DNA of 64,000 nucleotides, from contig NZ_FOSR01000002.1 of assembly GCF_900114325.1 (NCBI RefSeq), positions 62,001 through 126,000 of the forward strand. The letters are read 5' to 3'. The position numbers and the translations under genes are program-made. Source of the stretch: Rhodanobacter glycinis (GTDB taxonomy: Bacteria > Pseudomonadota > Gammaproteobacteria > Xanthomonadales > Rhodanobacteraceae). The notes under the pieces are model-generated. The model did not search any database, had not been told where the DNA came from, and saw nothing but the letters and a program-made list of their open reading frames with translations. Each line of letters starts with the position of its first letter. Positions within the stretch are counted from its first letter, which is position 1. Below are positions 26,102 to 34,289 of the stretch, piece by piece.

Positions 26102-28102
26102 TCATTTCGCCCGCAGAGCCTTCACTTCATCGGCGGTGATCTGCTTGCCCTGGTTTCCCCAGGAGGTGCGTTCGTGATTGATGATGTCGGCGATCTGGGC
26201 GTCGTTCAATGAATCCTTGAACGGTGGCATCGGGGTAGCGTAGGTCACGCCGCCGATGTTTTCGCCATGCAGGCCGTTCAGTACCACTTCGATGTGTTTC
26301 GCGGGGTTGGCATCCAGCACGGCGGCATTGCCCTTGAGTGGCGGGAATGCACCGGGTAGGCCCTGCCCGGTGGGCTGATGGCATGCGGCACAGTTGGCGC
26401 CGTACAGGGCCGCGCCCTTGGTCGCATCGAAGTGGTACGGACCCAGCGCGACTGATTCCGCAGCCATGTCTTTCGCCGGCGCGGCGGGTGTTGGTTCCGG
26501 CGCAACTGCTTCCGGTTCCGGTGGCGGCGCGCCATCGGTGCCACGGACTTCGAGCACGCCGATCGCACCGAGCGACGCGTGCGCCATATCGTGATCGACG
26601 AAGGGATACTTGCCCGGCTCCGGGATCACCAGGTCGAAGATCGCACCGGCACCCGGACCCACCGAGTAGGTGGACACGCCGCTTTGCGCGTGCGCGGTAT
26701 CCGCATCGGTATAGACCTTGTCAAAGATGGCGCCGATGACATGAAACGAGCTCCACAGATCCGGGCCGGCGTCGACCACGTAGAGGCGAACGCGCTTGCC
26801 TGCCTCGGCGATCAGCGGATGGTCGCGGTACTGGAAGGCCGAGCCATTGAACACCACTTCATCCGGCCGCTCTTCGGACATACGTTCGAAGTTGGGCCCC
26901 ATCAGGTGACCTGACACCTGCTGGGTATACCACTCGCTTTGCACCAGCACGTAACTGTCGGCAGCCGGCGGCAACGGCGTGGCCGGATCCACCACAATCA
27001 CGCCGTACATGCCGTTGGCGATGTGCAGCAACACCGGCGGCGTGCCGCAGTGATAGAGGAAAGCACCGGGCACGTTCGCCACGAAGGAAAACTTGATCGA
27101 CTTGCCGGGCTGGACCTCGATGTAATGCAGGCTGGGCGGGGTGATCGCGGCATGGAAATCGATGGAGTGCTGCATCGTGCCGTGATTGGTGAAAGTCACG
27201 TTGACCGTCTGGCCCTGCCGTACGTGGATGATCGGACCAGGCACCGTGCCGCCAAATGTCCACGCCTGGTAATTGACGCCATTGGCGATGGATACCGTGT
27301 GGTCCGACGCCTCAAGATGCACGTCGACGCTGTCGCCGGTGCCAATCAGTGGCGGCAGGCGCGCATCGCGCGGCTTTGCATCCGGCGTGCTGGAAGCCAG
27401 CGATAGCGGCGATACGGCAGCCGCCGCCGATACCGGCGAAGCGGCCTTGACGTGCAAGGTGCTGTGCAGGCCGCCGATCAGGAAAATCACCAACACCAGC
27501 ACAGCCAGCATGGCGGGAATCTGCACGCCCCACGGCAGGCGCTCGGGTTCGCGCTCGATCACCTTGTGACGACCCCATTCTGCAAACCGGCACCAGCCCG
27601 GCCAGCGCTTCTCGATGAAGTAGTCCACGCTGTAAGGGTTGTGACCACCGCGACTGTCGATACCGATCAGGGCCACGAAGATCAGCACGTAACTGATCGC
27701 GGTTCCCATGTTGGTGGCGCCTACTGTGTAGGGACCACCAAAACCTTCGGCGGTACTCCACACCAGCAGGCTGAAAAGCACACCGACCACGTACAGGGTC
27801 TTGCGCGCAAAGCCGGTGAGCAGAGCCAATGCAATTACGCTTTCGACGATCCGCGTGAGCCAGGTGAACAACACCGCGTGCGGTGTTACCAGACCGATCC
27901 ATAGCTGGAACCAGCCTGCCAGCCAACCGGGCTGTCCCTGCGCCGCATTGTGCAGGTAGCCGACGTAGTGAACCGCGAAATCAGGCGACCATGTCAGCGC
28001 GGCGCCTACCGCCCAGATGACACCGAAGGCGACCCGCAATGCGGCAGTGGCGATAGCCGGCCAAGCATTGGGGGTGATGCTGTGATGCTGAACCTGCGAC
28101 AT
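26102..28102 (-). CDS. nirK: copper nitrite reductase fused to a DoxX-like membrane domain and cytochrome c
   Basis: This 666-residue protein joins three modules. Residues 13-212 form a DoxX-like membrane domain of five or six helices. Residues 250-520 are a two-domain cupredoxin nitrite reductase: type 1 copper ligands His312, Cys352, His360, Met365; type 2 ligands His317, His351, His504; catalytic Asp315 (IDFH) and His453 (FHVIG). After a Pro/Glu-rich linker, residues 555-666 form a cytochrome c domain with CAACH at 571-575 and a likely Met625 ligand. The reaction is nitrite to nitric oxide in the periplasm. AAGGAGAG precedes the ATG; a longer frame lacks such a site. NirK-haem c fusions are known; the membrane domain is the unusual part. 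Confidence 0.92.
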   Translation of the reverse strand: MSQVQHHSITPNAWPAIATAALRVAFGVIWAVGAALTWSPDFAVHYVGYLHNAAQGQPGWLAGWFQLWIGLVTPHAVLFTWLTRIVESVIALALLTGFARKTLYVVGVLFSLLVWSTAEGFGGPYTVGATNMGTAISYVLIFVALIGIDSRGGHNPYSVDYFIEKRWPGWCRFAEWGRHKVIEREPERLPWGVQIPAMLAVLVLVIFLIGGLHSTLHVKAASPVSAAAAVSPLSLASSTPDAKPRDARLPPLIGTGDSVDVHLEASDHTVSIANGVNYQAWTFGGTVPGPIIHVRQGQTVNVTFTNHGTMQHSIDFHAAITPPSLHYIEVQPGKSIKFSFVANVPGAFLYHCGTPPVLLHIANGMYGVIVVDPATPLPPAADSYVLVQSEWYTQQVSGHLMGPNFERMSEERPDEVVFNGSAFQYRDHPLIAEAGKRVRLYVVDAGPDLWSSFHVIGAIFDKVYTDADTAHAQSGVSTYSVGPGAGAIFDLVIPEPGKYPFVDHDMAHASLGAIGVLEVRGTDGAPPPEPEAVAPEPTPAAPAKDMAAESVALGPYHFDATKGAALYGANCAACHQPTGQGLPGAFPPLKGNAAVLDANPAKHIEVVLNGLHGENIGGVTYATPMPPFKDSLNDAQIADIINHERTSWGNQGKQITADEVKALRAK

Positions 28103-28152
28103 GCGGTGCTCTCCTTTATTCGATCCAGAACAAAACGAGCTATCAGCGGCTA

Positions 28153-28215
28153 TGTAGATCTGAATTCCCCAACCAGGCTGCGGCATGACATCGCAGTCAT
28201 GGCCATGGATCTACA
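28153..28215 (-). promoter_or_regulatory. nested dyads upstream of nirK
   Basis: TGTAGATC (28153-28160) is complementary to GATCTACA (28208-28215). Inside, CATGAC (28184-28189) and GTCATG (28196-28201) form a perfect dyad with a 6-base spacer, the spacing of CRP/Clp-type sites but not their consensus. It lies 80-110 bases upstream of the nirK start and is a candidate control region. No clear FNR/DNR or NsrR consensus was found. Confidence 0.4.
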
Positions 28216-28287
28216 GCCTCACCCGAAAAGGAAACCACGGCGACATCCGGGTGCCCTAGCCGCCACTTATAACGTACCTAAAAAATC

Positions 28288-29541
28288 TTATTTCCCCAGT
28301 CGTGGCATGCCGTGTGCGTCACGTTCTTCGACGGCGATGGCGCTGGTATCGACGGTTCCCGCCGGCGCAGCCGATGGACGCTGCGCGATTTCGCCGCGCA
28401 CGGCAGCCAGCGCGTTGCGATAGCAGCGCTGCGCCTGGGTCGCATCACCCTGGTCGGCGCAGGCATCGCCGAGCGCTTCCCACGCACCGGCACTGGGCGC
28501 CAGCGCGATCGAGCGTTCCAGGTATTGCCGCGCCTTGCCCCACAGCTTGAGGCGCACGCACATGCGGCCCAGCGCCAGCAGCAGGCTGGGGTCGTTGGGG
28601 TGGGCGTCGAGCCAGCCTTCGGCGCGGCGCAGGCGCGATTCCAGGTCGCCACCGGGCAATGCGCCCCAGGTTTCGACCAGGGTCGGCGACCACTCGCGGC
28701 GCAGCGCGGATTCCACTTCGTCCATCGCCGGCAGCACCAGGCCGAAGCCCGCGGCGCGACGGGCATAGGCATCGATCACCAGCGGCACGCGGCGCTGGGC
28801 CTTGGGCAGCTGCGACCACAGTGTGTTGACCGCGGCGCCATCGGGCGCGGCGTCGATGCTGGCAACCAGCACCTGTGCCTCCAGCGCGGACTGGCCACGC
28901 GTGCCGAGCGCGCCGCTTTTCTGCAACGGTTCCAGTGCTTCGCGGGCACGCCAGGTGTCGCCACAGGCCAGTGCGGCGAGCGCGAGTTCGCGCCAGCCAC
29001 CGGGGGTGAGTTTGTTGGCGTCAGCGTCCGGTGCCAGCAGGGCCACGGCTTCGGCCGGCTTGCCGTCACGGCGCAACACGCGCGCACGCAACACGCGCGC
29101 GGCTTGCGGTGCGACCTGGGCCGCCTGGTCGAGGGTTTCCAGCGCACGGGCATGCTCGCCGCGACGCGAAGAGGCTTCCGCCGAAGCCAGCAGCGACGGG
29201 CCACGCAATGCCGGCAGCCGCGAGGCGCGGTTAAGGTCGCGCTCGGCATCGCCGTGGCGTCCTTCGGTCAGCGCGACCAGGCCTTCGCCCAGCCGCTGGT
29301 GGCTGAGCCGGCGATGGCGCCGCGACAACGCGCCGAACGGCCAGCGCACCAGGCGCCACAGGCCGACCAGCACGGCCCACGCCACCAGCACGATCACCAC
29401 CGCGGCCAGCAGCGAGGTTTCCACCTGCCAACCGCGGATGCGCACCAGCACGTAACCCGGATCGGCCGCCACCCAATGCCAGCCGAACGCGGCCAGCGCG
29501 GCGACGATCACCAGCAACAGGATCCAGCGCCACAACCTCAT
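28288..29541 (-). CDS. hemY: HemY-like TPR membrane protein
   Basis: The 417-residue protein has two N-terminal membrane segments (5-22 and 43-64) and a TPR-rich C-terminal region, the layout of the proteobacterial HemY protein encoded after hemD-hemX. Despite its name it is not protoporphyrinogen oxidase; its role in haem metabolism is unclear. The N-terminal motifs DPGYVLVRIRGWQVETSL and LTEGRHGDAERDLNRA are typical. Its ATG overlaps the hemX stop by 4 bases, so the genes are translationally coupled. Confidence 0.9.
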   Translation of the reverse strand: MRLWRWILLLVIVAALAAFGWHWVAADPGYVLVRIRGWQVETSLLAAVVIVLVAWAVLVGLWRLVRWPFGALSRRHRRLSHQRLGEGLVALTEGRHGDAERDLNRASRLPALRGPSLLASAEASSRRGEHARALETLDQAAQVAPQAARVLRARVLRRDGKPAEAVALLAPDADANKLTPGGWRELALAALACGDTWRAREALEPLQKSGALGTRGQSALEAQVLVASIDAAPDGAAVNTLWSQLPKAQRRVPLVIDAYARRAAGFGLVLPAMDEVESALRREWSPTLVETWGALPGGDLESRLRRAEGWLDAHPNDPSLLLALGRMCVRLKLWGKARQYLERSIALAPSAGAWEALGDACADQGDATQAQRCYRNALAAVRGEIAQRPSAAPAGTVDTSAIAVEERDAHGMPRLGK

Positions 29542-30671
29542 GGCTGGGCCCCGTGGCTGGACGAAGCGGGCGCCGGCGCCGCGGTTGACGGCGACGTGTT
29601 GCTGCCAGCCAATGCATGCACCGAACGCAGGTTGCGCAATTCACTCAACGCAGCACCCAACTGCACTGGCGCGGCAGGCTTGATCTGCTGGAGCAACGTG
29701 GCAATTTGCGCGTGCGCCTGCTTCACCTCGTCGGCCTGGGCATCGAAGCTGGCGACAAGGCTGGCATCGGCGCGCTTGAGCGCGGCATCGGCGGCAGCGG
29801 CATCGCGCGCCAGCAGGGCGGCCTGCGCCTGGGCCAGGTCGAGCCCGAGCAATTCACGCACCAGTCCGGCATCGGCCACCGCCAGCGGCGCACCGTTGTC
29901 GCGGTGGATGCTGATGACGCTGGACAAGGCCCGGCTCACGCGCGCCCACGCGCCCTGGTCCGGCGTGGCGTCGCTATCCAGCGGCTTGAGCGGCAGCTTC
30001 ACCGCATCGGCGCGCAACTGCGCCACGCTGGCAAGCATGGCATCGCGACTGGCCGGTGCGCTCTGCAGCAACGCGTTGCGCTCGGCCTCGATGCTTTGAC
30101 GCAGGCCGGCGAAGGCCTGGTCGTCCACCGCCGCCAGCGTCTGTTCGGCCAGCGCATAAGCCGCCGCCGCGCCACGTGCGTCGTGGAACAGCTCGTAGCG
30201 CTGCTGGCCCATGCGCAGCAGCGATTCGGTGTTGTCCAGCAACATCGCGTCGTGACCGGAGAGGGTTTTCTCCGACAGCTTGCCGACCGCGCTTTCCAGC
30301 GCGCGCAGGCGATCGTTCTGCCCCAGCAACTGCTCGCGCAGGGCGTTGTTGACCTGCTCGGCGTCGTTCAGGCGCTGCTGCAACGAGCTGCCGTTGCTGC
30401 TGACGCCGGCCAGCGTGTGCTCGAGCACGCTGACGCGTTGCTGCATGTCGGTCGCGGCACGTTCGCTGGCGCCGCGATGCTGCATCTGTCGCCATTGCTG
30501 CCAACCGACATAGCCGGTGCCGGCGATCGCCAGCAAGGCCAGCAACAAGGCCAGCGTCAGCGTGCCACCGCCGGAACGGCGCGGCGGTGCGGCGGCGACT
30601 TTCGCGCGGCGGGAATCGGAAGGCGCGCCCGTAGGCGCGGCGGGGTCACGGGTGAGATCGTCCTGGCTCAT
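29538..30671 (-). CDS. hemX: HemX family membrane protein
   Basis: The 377-residue protein has a cytoplasmic Pro/Ala-rich N-terminus, one membrane segment (about 37-54), a coiled-coil stretch (70-130), and the periplasmic HemX domain with LLDNTESLLRMGQQRYELFHD. The family is annotated as uroporphyrinogen-III methyltransferase-like, but the gammaproteobacterial HemX lacks the SAM methyltransferase fold and its activity is doubtful. It lies between hemD and hemY in a three-gene operon. The C-terminus is an Ala/Pro/Ser tail. Confidence 0.9.
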   Translation of the reverse strand: MSQDDLTRDPAAPTGAPSDSRRAKVAAAPPRRSGGGTLTLALLLALLAIAGTGYVGWQQWRQMQHRGASERAATDMQQRVSVLEHTLAGVSSNGSSLQQRLNDAEQVNNALREQLLGQNDRLRALESAVGKLSEKTLSGHDAMLLDNTESLLRMGQQRYELFHDARGAAAAYALAEQTLAAVDDQAFAGLRQSIEAERNALLQSAPASRDAMLASVAQLRADAVKLPLKPLDSDATPDQGAWARVSRALSSVISIHRDNGAPLAVADAGLVRELLGLDLAQAQAALLARDAAAADAALKRADASLVASFDAQADEVKQAHAQIATLLQQIKPAAPVQLGAALSELRNLRSVHALAGSNTSPSTAAPAPASSSHGAQP

Positions 30672-30726
30672 GCGCGCATGCTACCAGCCCGCGCACGCGG
30701 CTTCGTTGTCGTCGGGTGAAGAGCAC

Positions 30727-31506
30727 TCACATGGCCGCAGCGGCGAGCAGATCGACGCCGCGCGCCGAGGCCGCCTTCTGCACCCGGCTGAATCCCGCGG
30801 CATCGGCAATCGACGCGAGCCGCTCGCTGCTGACCACCGCCAAAGCCATACACAAACGCCGCCAGAGGGCAGGCGCCAACGCCGCCTGCAGGTTCTGCAA
30901 GGCTTCGGCGCTGGACAGGAGGACCCGTGCATCGGCGGGCAGATGCCGCACGAGCTCCAGGTGCCGCGGCCCCAGCCGGGGTGGCACGCGCTGGTACACC
31001 TGCACCTCATGCAGATGGGCACCGCGTGCGCGCAGCTGATCGCGCAACAGGCCGCGACCACCGGGGGCGCCGACCAGCGCCACGCGCCGCCCTTGCAGCG
31101 ATTGCAGCACCGGCAGCGCCAGCAGGCCTTCGCTGTCCTGCCGCTGTTCGGGCGCCTGCGCCGTCAGCCCATGTCGATGCAGGGCGCGCGCCGATCCTTG
31201 CCCCACGGCCAGCACGCTGGCCCGGGTTTCCAGCGGCAGCAGCGCGGCGGCAAAGCGCACCGCAGCGGGGCTGGTGAACAGCAGCAGCTCGGCATCCAGC
31301 GCCTCGCGCAGGGCGGCGCGGGTGGCGACCGCATCATCCGCCGCGCGCAGCGACAAACTCGGCAGCAGTACCGGCACGCCACCGCGCGCACGGATTTGTC
31401 GCGCCATGGCCCCGGCCGTACCCACCGGACGGGTGATCACCAGCGTGCGCCCGTTCAGCGCCCTGGCCTGCGATGCGGGTTGTGTTGCCACGCCGGGACC
31501 TTCCAT
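30727..31506 (-). CDS. hemD: uroporphyrinogen-III synthase
   Basis: HemD cyclises hydroxymethylbilane with inversion of ring D to form uroporphyrinogen III. The 259-residue protein has the two-domain HemD fold pattern: GRTLVITRPVGTAGAMARQIRARGG, LLLFTSPAAVRFA, AVGQGSARALHRHG, LVGAPGGRGLLRDQLRARGA and VYQRVPPRLG. The sequence is divergent, as usual for this family. The ATG at 31506 is chosen because earlier in-frame codons lie in the shared promoter region and in the divergent thioesterase gene. hemC is not in the window; hemX and hemY follow. Confidence 0.9.
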   Translation of the reverse strand: MEGPGVATQPASQARALNGRTLVITRPVGTAGAMARQIRARGGVPVLLPSLSLRAADDAVATRAALREALDAELLLFTSPAAVRFAAALLPLETRASVLAVGQGSARALHRHGLTAQAPEQRQDSEGLLALPVLQSLQGRRVALVGAPGGRGLLRDQLRARGAHLHEVQVYQRVPPRLGPRHLELVRHLPADARVLLSSAEALQNLQAALAPALWRRLCMALAVVSSERLASIADAAGFSRVQKAASARGVDLLAAAAM

Positions 31507-31521
31507 CAGGGAGTCCGATGC

Positions 31522-31538
31522 AGTGTAGCGTCTACACT
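31522..31538. promoter_or_regulatory. perfect dyad in the hemD/thioesterase divergent promoter region
   Basis: AGTGTAG-CGT-CTACACT (31522-31538) is a perfect 7-bp dyad in the 64-base gap between the divergent starts. TACACT on each strand also looks like a -10 box, so it may be overlapping promoters, an operator, or both. Confidence 0.5.
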
Positions 31539-31570
31539 TCGGGTCCCCACCCCCGCAACACGAGCTACCG

Positions 31571-32095
31571 ATGGTTTCCACCGCACCCTCTCCGACCGAC
31601 CGGCACGAGGCCGCGCAGGCACTGGTCGATTTCATCCATGAAGGCATTCCGCTGGCGCGCGACATGGCGCTGCAACTGCACCACTACGATGGCGAACAAC
31701 TGACCCTGGCCGCGCCACTGGCACCCAACGTCAACGACAAGGGCTGCGCCTTTGGCGGCAGCCTGGTCAGCGTGATGACGCTGACCGGCTGGGGCCTGGT
31801 GGAACTGGCGCTGCGCGCACGCAACGAGGATTGCGACGTGTTCGTGGGCGAATCCACCGTGCGCTATCTCAGCCCGGTATGGGACGACTTCCTCAGCGCG
31901 GCACAATTGGCCCCTGAAGCCGACTGGGCCACGTTCTTCGGCACCCTCGCCGCTCGTGGCAAGGCCCGCATCGAGGTAACCTGCGCGGTGCCGGGTGATG
32001 AGGGCAAGCCAGCCGCGACGCTGTCCGCCCGTTTCGTGGCCAAGCGTCGCGCGCACCCGCGCACGGACGCCGCCAGCGCGAATGCGGCAAAATGA
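31571..32095 (+). CDS. YiiD C-terminal-type thioesterase
   Basis: The 174-residue protein resembles the putative thioesterase domain found at the C-terminus of YiiD (hot-dog fold). Supporting stretches are MALQLHHYDGEQLTLAAPLAPNVNDKGCAFGGSLVSVMTLTGWGL and FVGESTVRYLSPV. The conserved Asn-Gly-type pocket in the first helix (NDKGCAFGGSL) is present. The substrate, presumably an acyl-CoA or acyl-ACP, is unknown. It is divergent from hemD, and a lipoprotein gene follows after 26 bases. Confidence 0.85.
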   Translation: MVSTAPSPTDRHEAAQALVDFIHEGIPLARDMALQLHHYDGEQLTLAAPLAPNVNDKGCAFGGSLVSVMTLTGWGLVELALRARNEDCDVFVGESTVRYLSPVWDDFLSAAQLAPEADWATFFGTLAARGKARIEVTCAVPGDEGKPAATLSARFVAKRRAHPRTDAASANAAK

Positions 32096-32121
32096 TCGCT
32101 TCCATCCGGGGGAGATCGTCC

Positions 32122-32532
32122 ATGCGCCGCACCATCACCTGCCTTGTTGCACTGAGTGCACTCCTGCTGGGCGGCTGTGCCGCCGACCAGCGCAGTAACG
32201 CGCTGACCGAGACCCTGCTGGCTTACGCCAACGCCGTGCGCTGGGACGGTTTTCCCAGCGCGTGGCAGTTCGTCGATCCCAAGGTGCGCAAAAAGCACCC
32301 GCTGACTTCGCTGGACCAGGCCCGTTTCCAGCAGGTGCGGGTCAGCGATTACGACGATGGCAACGGCGCGGTTCCCGACGGCAAGAACCAGGTGACCCAG
32401 GTGGTCAAGATCAGCCTGATCAACCGCAACACCCAGTCCGAGCGCAGCGTGATCGACCACCAGACCTGGTGCTACGACCCCGTGGCCAAGCGCTGGTGGC
32501 TGGAAAGCGGCCTGCCGGACATCACCCAGTAG
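32122..32532 (+). CDS. conserved lipoprotein, unknown function
   Basis: The 136-residue product carries a lipoprotein signal peptide with lipobox LLGGC (Cys19 lipidated). The mature part is an alpha/beta region with AYANAVRWDGFPSAWQFVDP, SLINRNTQSERSVIDHQTWCYD and RWWLESGLPD. Similar short lipoproteins occur in xanthomonads without known function. An upstream in-frame ATG at 32092 would disrupt the signal peptide. It probably shares transcription with the thioesterase gene. The stop TAG is followed by GCGCG, similar to the GTAGGCGCG REP elements. Confidence 0.8.
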   Translation: MRRTITCLVALSALLLGGCAADQRSNALTETLLAYANAVRWDGFPSAWQFVDPKVRKKHPLTSLDQARFQQVRVSDYDDGNGAVPDGKNQVTQVVKISLINRNTQSERSVIDHQTWCYDPVAKRWWLESGLPDITQ

Positions 32533-32584
32533 GCGCGCGCTCGACCGGGCTGGTCAGATCGGGCCGGAGGCCGTACGCATGCCG

Positions 32585-32590
32585 TATAAT
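32585..32590 (+). promoter_or_regulatory. -10 box of the rhodanese gene promoter
   Basis: A consensus TATAAT in the context CCGTATAATCG lies 51 bases before the start of the rhodanese-like gene. The -35 region is weak. Confidence 0.55.
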
Positions 32591-32640
32591 CGACGGTTTA
32601 CCCGGATCCGCGCGGCCGTGCTGCGCGAAGTGGACGCGCG

Positions 32641-33087
32641 ATGAACGATTTTCTGCACAAACTGCCCCAGTTCGTGAACCATCACCTCGCGCTGTCGGCG
32701 CTGTTCGTGATCCTGCTGCTGGCGGTGATCGTCACCTACGTGGCCGTGCTGTTCCGCAAGTACAAGGAACTCACTCCGGCCGCGCTGACCATGCTGATCA
32801 ACCGCGAAAGCCCGCTGATGATCGACCTGTCGGCCCGCGCCGATTTCGAGAAGATGCATATCCCCGGCGCGAAGCACGTGGCGATGAGCCAGTTCGATCC
32901 CGAGAACAAGGACCTGGCCAAGGCGAAGGACTTGCCGGTGGTGGTGATGGACAAGGACGGTCGTGGCAACTCGGCGAAGGCCGCGCCGCGCCTGGTCAAG
33001 GCCGGCTTCGGCAAGGTCTACGTGCTGGGCGGCGGCGTGCTGGGCTGGCACGCGGCGCAATTGCCGGTGGCCAAGGGCGCCAAGTAG
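32641..33087 (+). CDS. membrane-anchored rhodanese-like protein lacking the catalytic cysteine
   Basis: The 148-residue protein has one N-terminal membrane helix (about 19-39) and a cytoplasmic rhodanese domain (MIDLSARADFEKMHIPGAKHVAMSQFD, KVYVLGGGVLGWHAA), like YibN. The active-site loop reads VVVMDKDGRGNSA, so the catalytic cysteine of the CxxGxxS loop is absent; the whole protein has no cysteine. It is therefore unlikely to be a sulfurtransferase and may be a binding protein. YibN homologues usually precede grxC and secB, but that linkage is absent here. Confidence 0.85.
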   Translation: MNDFLHKLPQFVNHHLALSALFVILLLAVIVTYVAVLFRKYKELTPAALTMLINRESPLMIDLSARADFEKMHIPGAKHVAMSQFDPENKDLAKAKDLPVVVMDKDGRGNSAKAAPRLVKAGFGKVYVLGGGVLGWHAAQLPVAKGAK

Positions 33088-33095
33088 GAATCCGC

Positions 33096-33166
33096 GTGCG
33101 GGCGATGCTTCTTGCATGACGCCCGCACGCCCGCAAGGCATCGCGGCTGAAGTCGCGCCTACGGGT
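33096..33166. repeat. hairpin plus GTAG-type REP after the rhodanese gene
   Basis: GTGCGGGCG (33096-33104) pairs with CGCCCGCAC (33120-33128), probably a terminator-like stem. Next to it, on the minus strand, GTAGGCGCGACTTCAGCCGC (from 33162 downward) is a GTAG REP. The TAG of that REP (33159-33161) is the stop codon of the reductase gene. Confidence 0.7.
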
Positions 33167-34214
33167 GCAGCCCGGCCCGGCCAGCCATGATCTGCGCCAG
33201 CACGTCGGGCGCATAGTCGAACGAGTCGTAATACAGCCGGTCATCCGGCAGACCCGCATCGGTGAAGCGATGGCGGGCAGCGTCGACCATCGCCGGCGGT
33301 CCGCTCATGTAGACGTCGTGACCGGACAGATCCGGGTGATCGGCCAGCACCGCCTCGTGCACCAGTCCCTCGCGCAAGCCCGGGCATTGCGCCTGGTCCG
33401 GCTCGGACAACACCGGGTGGAAGCGCAGGTTCGGCAGCCTGGCTGCCCAGCCCTCCACTTCTTCGCGCAGGTACAGATCGGCCGCGTTGCGCGCGCCCCA
33501 GTACACATCCATCTCGCGACGCGTACCCAGCTCGATGAAATGTTCGACGATTGCCTTCACCGGTGCGAAACCGGTGCCACCGGCCATGAACACCATCGGC
33601 CGCTCCGAATCCTCGCGCGCCACCAGCGTGCCCAACGGGCCCTCGATGCGCAGCGTGTCGCCCACCTGCAACCGGTCCGCCACCCACGAAGTGAAGCCGC
33701 CGCCGGCGACATGGCGCACATGCAATTCGATCGCGCCGTCGGCCTGCGGCCCGTTGGCAATGGAGAACGGCCGGCGCCGGCCCTCTTCCAGCAGCACGTC
33801 GAGATACTGCCCGGGCAGCCAGCGCAGGCGCGGCACGCCTTCATCCGGCAACAGGCGCAGACCGGTCACGTCGGGCGCCAGCGTCCATTTGTCGGCTACG
33901 CGCACGCGCAACTGCCGGCGCGCGATGTCCTCCACCGAGGTTACTTCACGCGCTTCCAGCAGCAGGTCGCTGGCCGGCACCGCCTGGCACAGCAGCACCG
34001 CGTGATGGGCACGCTCGTGCGCATCCAGCGCGGTGGGCGGATTGCGCGGGTAGACGCAGCGGCCAGCCAGCAAGGTGGCCTTGCAACTGCCACAGACCCC
34101 GGCACGGCACGAATACGGCAACGCGATGCCGGCTCGCTGCGCGGCCTCCAGCACGGTCTCGCCAGCGGCCACGTCGAAATGGCGGCCGGAACTTTTCAGG
34201 GTTACGGTGAACAC
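33159..34214 (-). CDS. 2Fe-2S/FAD reductase (CDP-6-deoxy-glucoseen reductase-like)
   Basis: The 351-residue protein has an N-terminal plant-type ferredoxin domain (SCRAGVCGSCKATLLAG plus LLCQ, four cysteines), then an FAD domain (RRPFSIANGP) and an NAD(P) domain (VFMAGGTGFAPVKAIVEHF, YMSGPPAMVDAAR). This is the layout of phenol hydroxylase and AscD-type reductases; the partner is unknown. The GTG at 34214 gives the family-like start FTVTLKSSGRHFDV; an ATG at 34265 would add 17 residues reaching toward the divergent gene. The TAG stop is part of a REP element. Confidence 0.88.
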   Translation of the reverse strand: MFTVTLKSSGRHFDVAAGETVLEAAQRAGIALPYSCRAGVCGSCKATLLAGRCVYPRNPPTALDAHERAHHAVLLCQAVPASDLLLEAREVTSVEDIARRQLRVRVADKWTLAPDVTGLRLLPDEGVPRLRWLPGQYLDVLLEEGRRRPFSIANGPQADGAIELHVRHVAGGGFTSWVADRLQVGDTLRIEGPLGTLVAREDSERPMVFMAGGTGFAPVKAIVEHFIELGTRREMDVYWGARNAADLYLREEVEGWAARLPNLRFHPVLSEPDQAQCPGLREGLVHEAVLADHPDLSGHDVYMSGPPAMVDAARHRFTDAGLPDDRLYYDSFDYAPDVLAQIMAGRAGLHP

Positions 34215-34289
34215 GCATGCATTGTCGCCGCGATGGCACTCCGTCGACAATGCGACCTTTCGCATGAACCATCCAAAGAGTATCCGGCC

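Noticed and set aside
28184..28201. FNR/DNR or NsrR box upstream of nirK
   Set aside because: The dyad has a 6-base spacer and a CATGAC half site; it does not match TTGAT-N4-ATCAA or the NsrR consensus.
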